From contig JACCXP010000044.1 in the NCBI GenBank assembly GCA_013696905.1, forward strand, positions 1 to 15,794: 15,794 nucleotides of DNA, read 5' to 3'. Below, one piece after another: positions 7,118 to 14,375 of this stretch. Under the pieces are notes generated by a model. The model ran no database searches. It was not told the DNA's origin and worked only from the letters and a program-made list of their open reading frames with translations. The stretch comes from Thermoleophilaceae bacterium (GTDB lineage Bacteria > Actinomycetota > Thermoleophilia > Solirubrobacterales > Thermoleophilaceae). Every line of letters begins with the position of its first letter. Position 1 is the stretch's first letter. The position numbers and the translations under genes were made by a program.

Positions 7118-7152
7118 TCAGAACACTCAACGAGATGCGTTGGGGGGGGTCC
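7118..7152 (-). repeat. Right terminal inverted repeat of the insertion sequence
   Basis: Read on the minus strand it begins GGACCCCCCCCAACGCATCT and ends TTCTGA at 7118. Differences from the left repeat are at the third base and five positions between CATCTC and TTCTGA. The run of eight G at 7142-7149 mirrors the eight C of the left end. Confidence 0.9.
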
Positions 7153-7227
7153 AGCTAGCCGGTTCAAGGCCGCTCCAGAGACTGCCGATCACGGTTCGGA
7201 GAGCCTGACCCCGTCTATGGAGATCGC

Positions 7228-8637
7228 ATGCCTTCCTCGCCCGTCCGCCGGACCCTGTTGAGCGTTCTCGCCCTGTCAGCAGTGCTTGCCCCGGTCTCCC
7301 TCGCCCAGCGAACGCAGCAGGTCAACGGCGACCGCAAGACGCAGATCGCGCCGACGCTCTCCAAGGCGGGCGGACCGAGCGACAACACCACCTTCAGCCA
7401 GGACAGCCGCGTCGTACGCCTGATCGCGTTCGACTCCGCCGCCGGCAACCTCGTCGGTGGCGACTCCAACTCGAAGCGCGACGTCTTCGTGCTCACGCGT
7501 GGATCGCGGGGGGGCGACCTCTCCGGCACGCTGGTCCGCGCGAGCGTGACCGGCCGCAACGGAGCGCAGGCGAACGGCAACTCGTCGAAGCCCTCACTCG
7601 ACGGCGACCAGAAGCGCAAGCCCCACTGCGTCGCCTTCCAGTCGACCGCCACCAACCTCGATCGCGGTGACCGCTCCTCAGACTCCGACATCTACCTGCG
7701 CGACCTCAACCGCAAGCGCACGACGCTCGTGAGCGCCGGCCATCGCAACGCGACTAACGGCGTCATCGACGGCGAGTGCGAGTTTGTCACCTACGAGGCG
7801 TCGGGCTCGGTCTTCGTGCGCGATCTCGAGGGCGAGAAGACGACAAGGATCGCCCGCGGCAAGAACCCAGACCAGCAGACCAACGGCAAGGGCGTCGCCT
7901 ACGAGCGCGGCGGCCAGATCTACCAGCAGTCGTTCCAGAAGCTCTTCAACAAGGGGAACCCGACCGTCAAGCGCACGGCCCGCGAGCTGCTCGTGAGCGC
8001 GGGCAGCTCGGGTCGCGGCAACGGCACGAGCGCCGATCCCGCCGCCGACGACAACGGCTACTACGTCGCCTTCGAGTCGACCGCGACCAACCTCTGCAAG
8101 AATCTCTGCCAGGGCATCTCGGAGGACGAGAACGGCGCCGTCAGCGACGTCTACCGGCGCACGATCTCCTCCAAGGCGCCGACGAAGGACAGGATGCAGA
8201 TGGTCTCCTACTCCTGGGGCGTCAGCAATGACTTCCCCGAGGGCGTCAAGGTGCAGGGCAACGGCCCGAGCAACAACCCGGCGATCACCGGTGCCGGCGA
8301 GAACGTCGCCTTCGACTCGGAGGCCACGAACCTGCGCCAGAGCCCGGCGATCAAGAACATCGACCCCAACGGCTCTGTGCGAGACATCTACTACTGGAAC
8401 TTCCCGCGCGCGCGCAAGTTCGGCAACGTCTCGCGCGAGAGCCGTCCGGGCAAGGCGCTCGAGGCGGGCGGGTTCTTCAACGGCGCGAGCACCAACCCGA
8501 GCTCGAGCAACCGCGCCAACTACATCGCTTTCACGAGCGCCCAGAGCGGCCTCTCGGGTGAGGCCAACGGCGAGTCGATCGAGGACGTCTTCATCCGCTT
8601 CCTCGGCGGCGGGCCGGAGGACACGGACCCCGAGTAG
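7228..8637 (+). CDS. Exported TolB/WD40-like beta-propeller protein
   Basis: 469 residues. ATG at 7228 has GGAG five bases upstream (7219-7222), one of the few classical ribosome sites here. Signal peptide: basic VRR, hydrophobic LLSVLALSAVLAPV, cleavage likely after SLA. The rest contains six blade-like repeats: IAFDSAAGNL...RDVFVL; VAFQSTATNL...SDIYLRDL; FVTYEASGSVFVRDL (short); VAFESTATNL...SDVYRRTI; VAFDSEATNL...RDIYYWNF; IAFTSAQSGL...EDVFIRFL. This xVAFxSxATNL...D(I/V)Y pattern is the PD40/TolB-type propeller. The product is secreted or wall-associated; binding partner unknown. It differs from true TolB in lacking the TolB N-terminal domain, and no Pal or TolA is nearby. Before the insertion sequence arrived it lay about 70 bases downstream of the GT4 gene, on the same strand. 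Confidence 0.85.
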   Translation: MPSSPVRRTLLSVLALSAVLAPVSLAQRTQQVNGDRKTQIAPTLSKAGGPSDNTTFSQDSRVVRLIAFDSAAGNLVGGDSNSKRDVFVLTRGSRGGDLSGTLVRASVTGRNGAQANGNSSKPSLDGDQKRKPHCVAFQSTATNLDRGDRSSDSDIYLRDLNRKRTTLVSAGHRNATNGVIDGECEFVTYEASGSVFVRDLEGEKTTRIARGKNPDQQTNGKGVAYERGGQIYQQSFQKLFNKGNPTVKRTARELLVSAGSSGRGNGTSADPAADDNGYYVAFESTATNLCKNLCQGISEDENGAVSDVYRRTISSKAPTKDRMQMVSYSWGVSNDFPEGVKVQGNGPSNNPAITGAGENVAFDSEATNLRQSPAIKNIDPNGSVRDIYYWNFPRARKFGNVSRESRPGKALEAGGFFNGASTNPSSSNRANYIAFTSAQSGLSGEANGESIEDVFIRFLGGGPEDTDPE

Positions 8638-8650
8638 GCCTGGGGGGAAC

Positions 8651-8656
8651 TAGGGT
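8651..8656 (+). promoter_or_regulatory. -10 hexamer TAGGGT before the MDR oxidoreductase gene
   Basis: TAGGGT is a common actinobacterial -10. It lies in the 27-base gap after the propeller gene, ending 8 bases before the GTG at 8665. No Shine-Dalgarno follows, so a leaderless or 1-2 base leader transcript is expected. No clear -35. Confidence 0.5.
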
Positions 8657-8664
8657 CGCGAGCG

Positions 8665-9684
8665 GTGCGCGCGCTCGTGATCACCCGCCACGGCCCGCCC
8701 GATGTGCTGCAGATCGAACAGCGTCCGGATCCCGAGCCGGGCGCGGGTGAAGTGCGCGTGTCGGTGCGCGCCGCCGGGGTCAACTTCGCCGACCTGATGG
8801 CCCGCACGGGCCTCTACCCCGACGCACCGAAGCCGCCCTGCGTCGTCGGCTACGAGTTCTCAGGGCTGGTCGAGAGGCTGGGGGAGGGGGTCGAGCGCGT
8901 GCGCGCCGGCGATCGCGTGCTCGGCGCCTGTCGCTTCGGGGGCTACGCCGAGCGGGTGGTCGTTCCCGCCGCCGAGCTGCTGGCGCTGCCCGAGGACTGG
9001 AGCTACGAGGAGGGCGCGGCGCTGCCGGTCAACTACGCGACCGCCTACGGCATCCTCGTCCGCTACGGATCGCTGCGCACGGGGGAGAGGGTGCTCGTGC
9101 ACGCCGCCGCCGGAGGGGTGGGGATCGCCGCCACGCAGATCGCGAAGCTCCACGGCGCCGAGGTCTACGGCACGGCATCGGCGGCGAAGCACGAGGCGAT
9201 CCGGGCGATCGGCGTCGACCACCCGCTCGACTACAGAAGCGGCGACTGGGTCGCCGAGCTGCGCCGGATCGCAGGCGAGCGCCAGCCGATCGACATCGCT
9301 CTCGACGCTGTCGGCGGGCGCTCGTTGCGACGCTCGTTCTCGCTGCTTCGCGCCGGCGGCCGGCTCGTCTGCTTCGGCGCCTCCTCGCTCGTGTCCGGCG
9401 AGCGCCGTGACCTGCGCACGGCGGCGCGCACGCTGCTCGAGACGCCGCGCTTCAATCCGCTGCGCCTGTCGAGCTCGTCGAAGTCCGTGATCGGCTTCAA
9501 CCTCCTGCGCGTCTGGAACGCCCAAGCAGGGCTCGGGGAGTACGTTGATCCGCTGCGCGCGTGGGTCGAGGAGGGAAAGCTGCGACCGGTCGTGGCCGCG
9601 GCGTTTCCACTCGAGCGCGGCGCCGAGGCACACCGCTTCCTCGGCGAGCGGCGCAACGTCGGGAAGGTCGTGCTGACGGTGTAG
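8665..9684 (+). CDS. Zinc-free medium-chain oxidoreductase, quinone reductase/VAT-1-like
   Basis: 339 residues from GTG. N-terminal GroES-like domain: VRAAGVNFADLMARTGLYPDAP, VVGYEFSGLVERLGEGVERVRAGDRV, FGGYAERVVV. The Rossmann domain carries VLVHAAAGGVGIAATQIAKLHGAEVYGT, the AxxGGVG NADPH loop of quinone oxidoreductases. The cysteines and histidines of zinc alcohol dehydrogenases are absent (NFAD replaces the CGxCH site), so it is of the zinc-free branch. A segment LLETPRFNPLRLSSSSKSVIGFNLLRVW is typical of VAT-1-like proteins. It probably reduces quinones or activated double bonds with NADPH; substrate unknown. Its TAG stop is shared with a TAGCCT box that may start the leuA leader transcript, so leuA may be read both from its own promoter and through from here. 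Confidence 0.9.
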   Translation: MRALVITRHGPPDVLQIEQRPDPEPGAGEVRVSVRAAGVNFADLMARTGLYPDAPKPPCVVGYEFSGLVERLGEGVERVRAGDRVLGACRFGGYAERVVVPAAELLALPEDWSYEEGAALPVNYATAYGILVRYGSLRTGERVLVHAAAGGVGIAATQIAKLHGAEVYGTASAAKHEAIRAIGVDHPLDYRSGDWVAELRRIAGERQPIDIALDAVGGRSLRRSFSLLRAGGRLVCFGASSLVSGERRDLRTAARTLLETPRFNPLRLSSSSKSVIGFNLLRVWNAQAGLGEYVDPLRAWVEEGKLRPVVAAAFPLERGAEAHRFLGERRNVGKVVLTV

Positions 9685-9687
9685 CCT
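9682..9687 (+). promoter_or_regulatory. -10-like hexamer TAGCCT upstream of the leuA leader peptide
   Basis: TAGCCT overlaps the stop codon of the MDR gene and ends 10 bases before the leader GTG at 9698. A start at about 9693-9697 would give a leader RNA of roughly 120 bases, beginning almost at the leader peptide start codon. No convincing -35 was found. Confidence 0.4.
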
Positions 9688-9697
9688 TTGCCGCCCA

Positions 9698-9751
9698 GTG
9701 ACCTTCCCGCTCTGCCTTCGACTTCTCCTCCTCCCCCCTCGGGGGGAATAG
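9698..9751 (+). CDS. leuL: Leucine-rich leader peptide of leuA (17 residues)
   Basis: GTG to TAG encodes MTFPLCLRLLLLPPRGE: six leucines in 17 residues, four of them consecutive (CTT CTC CTC CTC). Two of the six are CTT, which should be rare in a genome this GC-rich. It lies 63 bases before leuA and is the expected form of an attenuation leader: ribosomes would stall in the Leu run when charged leucine tRNA is scarce. Leucine leader peptides upstream of leuA are known in Actinobacteria. No Shine-Dalgarno precedes the GTG; a near-leaderless start from TAGCCT is proposed. Codons 2-11 coincide with the 5' arm of the structure that hides the leuA ribosome site. The peptide itself probably has no other function. 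Confidence 0.75.
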   Translation: MTFPLCLRLLLLPPRGE

Positions 9752-9812
9752 CGCGTGGCGGCCGCCGAGCCGCATGACGAAGGAGATCGAGACAGGGCAG
9801 ACGAAAGGAAGG
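9702..9812 (+). promoter_or_regulatory. leuA leader RNA that can hide the leuA ribosome site (translational attenuator)
   Basis: Four nested pairings close one large stem: 9702-9707 CCTTCC with 9807-9812 GGAAGG; 9711-9716 TCTGCC with 9796-9801 GGCAGA; 9718-9721 TCGA with 9787-9790 TCGA; 9724-9729 TCTCCT with 9781-9786 AGGAGA. That is 22 pairs. Inside it lie two local hairpins, 9733-9737/9742-9746 (C5/G5, loop CTCG) and 9758-9762/9769-9773 (GCGGC/GCCGC). The last paired block covers the leuA Shine-Dalgarno (AAAGGA, 9804-9809). The 5' arm is leader-peptide coding sequence, so a ribosome stalled at the Leu codons would open the stem and free leuA. No T-rich terminator is seen, which favours control of translation over transcription termination. 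Pairing is read from the sequence; the mechanism is inferred. Confidence 0.65.
9733..9746 (+). repeat. C-run/G-run hairpin at the end of the leuA leader peptide
   Basis: CCCCCCTCGGGGGG: five strong pairs with a CTCG loop, covering the last codons of the leader peptide. A ribosome finishing the peptide would open it; a ribosome stalled in the Leu run would stand against it. It could act as a pause site. Confidence 0.55.
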
Positions 9813-9814
9813 GC

Positions 9815-11422
<1,608 letters not shown>

Positions 11423-11440
11423 GCACATCTTGCGGGTGCG

Positions 11441-11467
11441 CTCGATCGACCTACCGGTCACGTCGAG
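11441..11467 (+). terminator. Imperfect hairpin after leuA, possible terminator
   Basis: CTCGA (11441-11445) pairs with TCGAG (11463-11467); inside, GACC (11448-11451) pairs with GGTC (11456-11459) around a TACC loop. Nine pairs with a small internal loop and no T-run. It could be a weak intrinsic terminator, or a structure just before the methyltransferase start. Confidence 0.35.
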
Positions 11468-11488
11468 TCGCGCCCCATCGAGGCTCCG

Positions 11489-12157
11489 CTGAGCACGTCG
11501 AACGTCCCTTGGCACAGGGTCGCTAGCGCCTACGACCGTCAGCTCGCCCTGCAGCGGCCGGCTCTGCGGGCGCTGCTCGATCTCGTCTCGCCGCTGGCCG
11601 GGGAGGAGCTGCTCGACGTGGCGACCGGGACGGCGGGCGTCCTGCGCGAGCTTCGCATGCCCCCGGGACGGCCTCTGCGCGCGGTCGGCGTCGACTCCTC
11701 GCCGCAGATGCTCGCCGCCGCGAGGGATCTGCCGCCCGAGTGGGAGCTCGTGCGCGCGGACGCGCGGGAGCTGCCCTTCGACGACGACAGCTTCGACGTC
11801 GCGACCGTCGCCTACCTGCTCCACCTGCTCGACCGACGCGACCGAGACCTGGTCCTCGAGGAGGTCGCACGCGTACTGCGCCCCGGCGGCCGGCTCGCCA
11901 CCGTCACGCCGGCGCTGCCACGCGCTCGCCTCGGGCGGCTGCTGGTGAAGCCCGTCGTGGCCGTCGCCGAGGCCTCGTCGGGCGTCGCCGCGGGGCTGCG
12001 GCCGCTCGACCCACGATCCGAGCTCGGCGAGCGCTTCACCGTCCGGCGGGCTCGATGGGTCAATCGCGGCTATCCGTCGCTGTGCGTGCTGGCGAGCCTC
12101 GACCCCGGTCCAGCGCCCGATCGAAGCCACGCAGCGCCACAAGCGCCGAGCGCGTAA
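11489..12157 (+). CDS. Class I SAM-dependent methyltransferase (UbiE/Methyltransf_11-like)
   Basis: About 222 residues if begun at the CTG at 11489. Seen: VPWHRVASAYDRQL (typical start region), ELLDVATGTAGVL (motif I, SAM binding), AVGVDSSPQMLAAA (motif II acidic residue), VRADARELPFDDDSFDVATVAYLLHLL, and EVARVLRPGGRLATVTPAL. The enzyme moves a methyl group from SAM to an unknown small molecule. There is no in-frame ATG, GTG or TTG between the leuA stop and motif I; the first GTG (11618) would cut motif I, so the real start is unusual: CTG at 11489, or translation continuing from leuA, whose frame it shares. The natural domain ends near CVLASL; the last 20 or so residues overlap the 3' end of the opposing flavoprotein gene. 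The family is firm, the start is not. Confidence 0.75.
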   Translation: MSTSNVPWHRVASAYDRQLALQRPALRALLDLVSPLAGEELLDVATGTAGVLRELRMPPGRPLRAVGVDSSPQMLAAARDLPPEWELVRADARELPFDDDSFDVATVAYLLHLLDRRDRDLVLEEVARVLRPGGRLATVTPALPRARLGRLLVKPVVAVAEASSGVAAGLRPLDPRSELGERFTVRRARWVNRGYPSLCVLASLDPGPAPDRSHAAPQAPSA

Positions 12158-13613
12158 GCGCCCGGTAGGGCATCGACTTCCAGCCGCGGAGCGCTCGCTC
12201 CTCCGCCGCCCGCACGGGGCCCTCGGCGAAGGTGGGATACGCGTGGACCGCCTCCGCGAGCCCGGCGAGGCTCCCACGGGAGGCGATCCGCGCGGCCAGC
12301 TCGGCCACCGCCTCGCCCGCCGACGGCGCCACGATCGTGGCTCCGACGAGCCGCCCTCTAGGGCCGCTGACGAGCTTCGCGAAGCCATCCATCTCACCGG
12401 CGACGACCGCGCGATCGAGCTCGGCGTAGTGCTGCAGCTCGACGTCGACGCTCGACCCGAAGCGGCTGCGCGCCTGCGCCTCGCTCATGCCGACGCGGGC
12501 GACCTCGGGATCGGTGAAGGTGACCCACGGCACAGCGCTGTAGTCCACGGAGCGCGGCACGCGGAAGAGCGCGTTTGTCACCGCTACGCGAGCGTGGTAG
12601 GCGGCCACGTGCGTGAAGGGAAGCGCTGCGATCACGTCACCCGCGGCGTAGACGCCGCGCGCCGTCGTGCGAAGGCGCCGATCCACACGCACGGCACCGT
12701 CCTGATCGAGCGCCACCCCGACGGTCTCGAGCCCGAGCGCCTCGGTGACCGGGCGACGGCCCGCGACCGCCAGGACTCGGTCGCAGGGCAGCGCCGTGTC
12801 GGCGGGCGGCGCGCCGGCACCCGACGCTCGCTCGCGGCTTCCCTCGAGCTTGACCTCGCCCGACTCGACGAGCGTCACCCGCGCGTCGAGCCGGACGTCG
12901 ACGCCCTCCTCGCGCAGCCGGCGAGCCACGAGCGCCTGGGCCTCGGGCTCCTCGTTCGCCAGCAGCGCCGCCTGCGCTTCGACGAGCGTGACCTTCGACC
13001 CGAGCCGGGCAAAGGCCTGAGCCAGCTCGCAGCCGGTCGCGCCTCCTCCGAGCACCACGAGCCGTCGCGGGAGCTCGTCGATCTCCCAAAGGGTGTCGGT
13101 GGTGAGCGGGGATGAGGCCGCCAGGCCGGGGATGCATGGGAGCAGCGGCCGGGAGCCGGTGGCGATCAGGACGGCGCGGGCGGCGAGCCGGCGCCCACCG
13201 GCGCCGACGACTCCGGCGCCGAGCAGACGTCCTTCGGCCTCGATCACCTCGACCCCTGAGCGGCGCAGGCGCTCCGGCGAGTCATGTGGGGCGATCTGCT
13301 CGCGCGCCGCGCGCACGCTGTCCATCACGCGCGAGAAGTCGATCCTGGGCTCGACCGGCTCGAGCCCCAACCGATCGGCGGTCCTGAACCGCTGGGCGAG
13401 GCCGGCGGAGGCGATCAGCGCCTTGGAGGGCACGCACCCCGTCCACAGGCAGTCGTCGCCGGTCGCCGCCCGCTCGATCAGGGCCACCCGGGCGCTGAGC
13501 TCCCCGGCGATGACGGCGGCGACCAGCCCGGCGGTGCCGCCGCCGACGATCGCGAGGTCGTAAGCAGCGCCGGCTCGGGAGCGAGCGCCCTGGGTACGCC
13601 GCTGGCCGGCCAC
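12060..13613 (-). CDS. Pyridine nucleotide-disulphide oxidoreductase, mercuric-reductase-like
   Basis: 517 residues from GTG at 13613, five bases after the stop of the glycosyltransferase gene, so co-transcribed. FAD loop LAIVGGGTAGLVAA (residues 20-33), redox disulphide DDCLWTGCVPSKAL (Cys55/Cys60), NAD(P)H loop LVVLGGGATGCELAQAF, second FAD site YAAGDVIA, and dimerisation domain with HAYPTFAEG supplying the active-site His/Glu pair (family norm HAHPTxxE). This is the COG1249 fold of lipoamide dehydrogenase and mercuric reductase. There is no N-terminal HMA domain and no C-terminal Cys pair, and no mer genes are nearby, so true mercury reduction is unlikely. It probably passes electrons to a disulphide or quinone. 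The last 33 codons overlap the methyltransferase gene on the other strand. Confidence 0.9.
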   Translation of the reverse strand: MAGQRRTQGARSRAGAAYDLAIVGGGTAGLVAAVIAGELSARVALIERAATGDDCLWTGCVPSKALIASAGLAQRFRTADRLGLEPVEPRIDFSRVMDSVRAAREQIAPHDSPERLRRSGVEVIEAEGRLLGAGVVGAGGRRLAARAVLIATGSRPLLPCIPGLAASSPLTTDTLWEIDELPRRLVVLGGGATGCELAQAFARLGSKVTLVEAQAALLANEEPEAQALVARRLREEGVDVRLDARVTLVESGEVKLEGSRERASGAGAPPADTALPCDRVLAVAGRRPVTEALGLETVGVALDQDGAVRVDRRLRTTARGVYAAGDVIAALPFTHVAAYHARVAVTNALFRVPRSVDYSAVPWVTFTDPEVARVGMSEAQARSRFGSSVDVELQHYAELDRAVVAGEMDGFAKLVSGPRGRLVGATIVAPSAGEAVAELAARIASRGSLAGLAEAVHAYPTFAEGPVRAAEERALRGWKSMPYRALTRSALVALRGFDRALDRGRGSPARTATDSRD

Positions 13614-13618
13614 GCGCG

Positions 13619-14317
13619 TCAGCGGATGCGGCGGTAGAGGGGTGCGAGGCGCGCCGGGGGCACGCCGGCCCAGTAGAGGGCCTGGATCGCCGTCCAGGAG
13701 CAGAGGGTTCGCGTAACCCCGGCGTGCCGCCAGCGGCGGGCCGACGTCAGCGCGGGGCCCGGCAGGCATGCCGTCGCGCCCGAGCGCTCGAGTCGCCGCG
13801 CGAAGTCGTAGTCGTCCATGATCGGCAGCTCGCGAAAGCCACCGAGCAGCTCGAACACCTCGCGCCGGACGAAGAGCGACGAGTCGCCGTAGTACACGCC
13901 GAGGTGGCGCGAGAGGCGGTAGTAGGCCGCGAGCACCTGCGCGAAGCGATCGCCGCCCTCGAAGTGCAGCCTGAAGTTGCCGCCGACCAGGCGACCGTCT
14001 CGCCAGGCCGCGGCGAGCGAACTGTAGGCGTCGGCGGGCAGACGGCTGTCGGCGTGCACGAAGACGAGCAACTCGCCCGAGGAGACCGCGGCGCCGGCGT
14101 TCAGCTGCCGGGCGCGGCCCCCGGGCGCCTCGACCACCCGCGGGCCGCTCGGATGGTCACGAGCCAGCCGGGCGGTGGTGTCGAGCGACCCGCCGTCGGC
14201 CACGATGACCTCGAGCCGGCCGGCCAGCCCGGCGAGGTGGTCGAGCAGTCCGGGAAGGCTCCGGGCTTCCTCGAGCGTCGGGACGATGACCGATACGAGT
14301 GGCTCGGGCAGACGCAT
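13619..14317 (-). CDS. GT2 glycosyltransferase, TIGR04283-like
   Basis: 232 residues from ATG at 14317. GT-A fold: VSVIVPTLEEARSLPGLL at the N-terminus, VIVADGGSLDTTA, APGGRARQLNAGA, and LVFVHADSRLP, the DxD-like metal site. Later blocks YYGDSSLFVRREVFELLGGF and IMDDYDFARRLERSG match the TIGR04283 group (rSAM/selenodomain-associated transferase 2). No membrane span. The donor and acceptor are unknown; in some bacteria such enzymes sit beside radical-SAM, arsenosugar or flavoprotein genes, and here a mercuric-reductase-like flavoprotein follows after five bases. A TAGGGT box lies 11 bases before the ATG, so a leader of about four or five bases without a ribosome site is expected. Confidence 0.88.
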   Translation of the reverse strand: MRLPEPLVSVIVPTLEEARSLPGLLDHLAGLAGRLEVIVADGGSLDTTARLARDHPSGPRVVEAPGGRARQLNAGAAVSSGELLVFVHADSRLPADAYSSLAAAWRDGRLVGGNFRLHFEGGDRFAQVLAAYYRLSRHLGVYYGDSSLFVRREVFELLGGFRELPIMDDYDFARRLERSGATACLPGPALTSARRWRHAGVTRTLCSWTAIQALYWAGVPPARLAPLYRRIR

Positions 14318-14328
14318 GTCGATCGCGG

Positions 14329-14334
14329 ACCCTA
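14329..14334 (-). promoter_or_regulatory. -10 hexamer TAGGGT of the glycosyltransferase/flavoprotein operon
   Basis: TAGGGT on minus, ending 11 bases before the ATG at 14317; preceded by AAA. No -35 was recognised. It is back to back with the TAGCAT box of the hydrolase gene within a 58-base gap. Confidence 0.5.
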
Positions 14335-14362
14335 TTTGCCGGCTCTAGGCCGAGGTGCCCCT

Positions 14363-14368
14363 TAGCAT
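14363..14368 (+). promoter_or_regulatory. -10 hexamer TAGCAT, predicted leaderless start of the M20 hydrolase gene
   Basis: TAGCAT (TANNNT) ends 7 bases before the ATG at 14376, putting +1 at or beside the start codon. This supports the ATG over the in-frame GTG at 14355, which would lie upstream of the predicted transcript start. Confidence 0.5.
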
Positions 14369-14375
14369 CCCCTCG

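Larger units (their letters stand above)
5768..7152. mobile_element. Complete insertion sequence, IS1249-like (IS256/MULE-type), about 1385 bp
   Basis: One transposase gene (minus) lies between matching terminal inverted repeats at 5768-5802 and 7118-7152. The short direct repeat CTAGCCGGT occurs at 5762-5770 and 7155-7163. If the ends are set by the inverted repeats (GG at both tips), the flanking 8-mers are CCCTAGCC and AGCTAGCC, 6 of 8 identical and within the 8-9 bp duplication size of the IS256 group. If the perfect 9-bp repeat is taken as the duplication, the element is 5771-7154 with five unpaired bases at the right end. Both readings are given because sequence alone cannot decide. No passenger gene. 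The intact frame and near-matching repeats suggest a fairly recent arrival. Confidence 0.88.

Noticed and set aside
7153..7190. GGTTCAAGGCC next to the insertion sequence, resembling a tRNA T-loop and so a possible tRNA integration site
   Set aside because: The flanking bases do not form the five-pair T stem (C-C mismatch), no acceptor stem or anticodon arm fits, and the upstream part would be glycosyltransferase coding sequence.
12060..13613. Annotating the flavoprotein as a mercuric reductase with a mer operon
   Set aside because: No HMA domain, no C-terminal Cys pair and no merR, merT or merP genes in the window; only the general COG1249 fold is supported.
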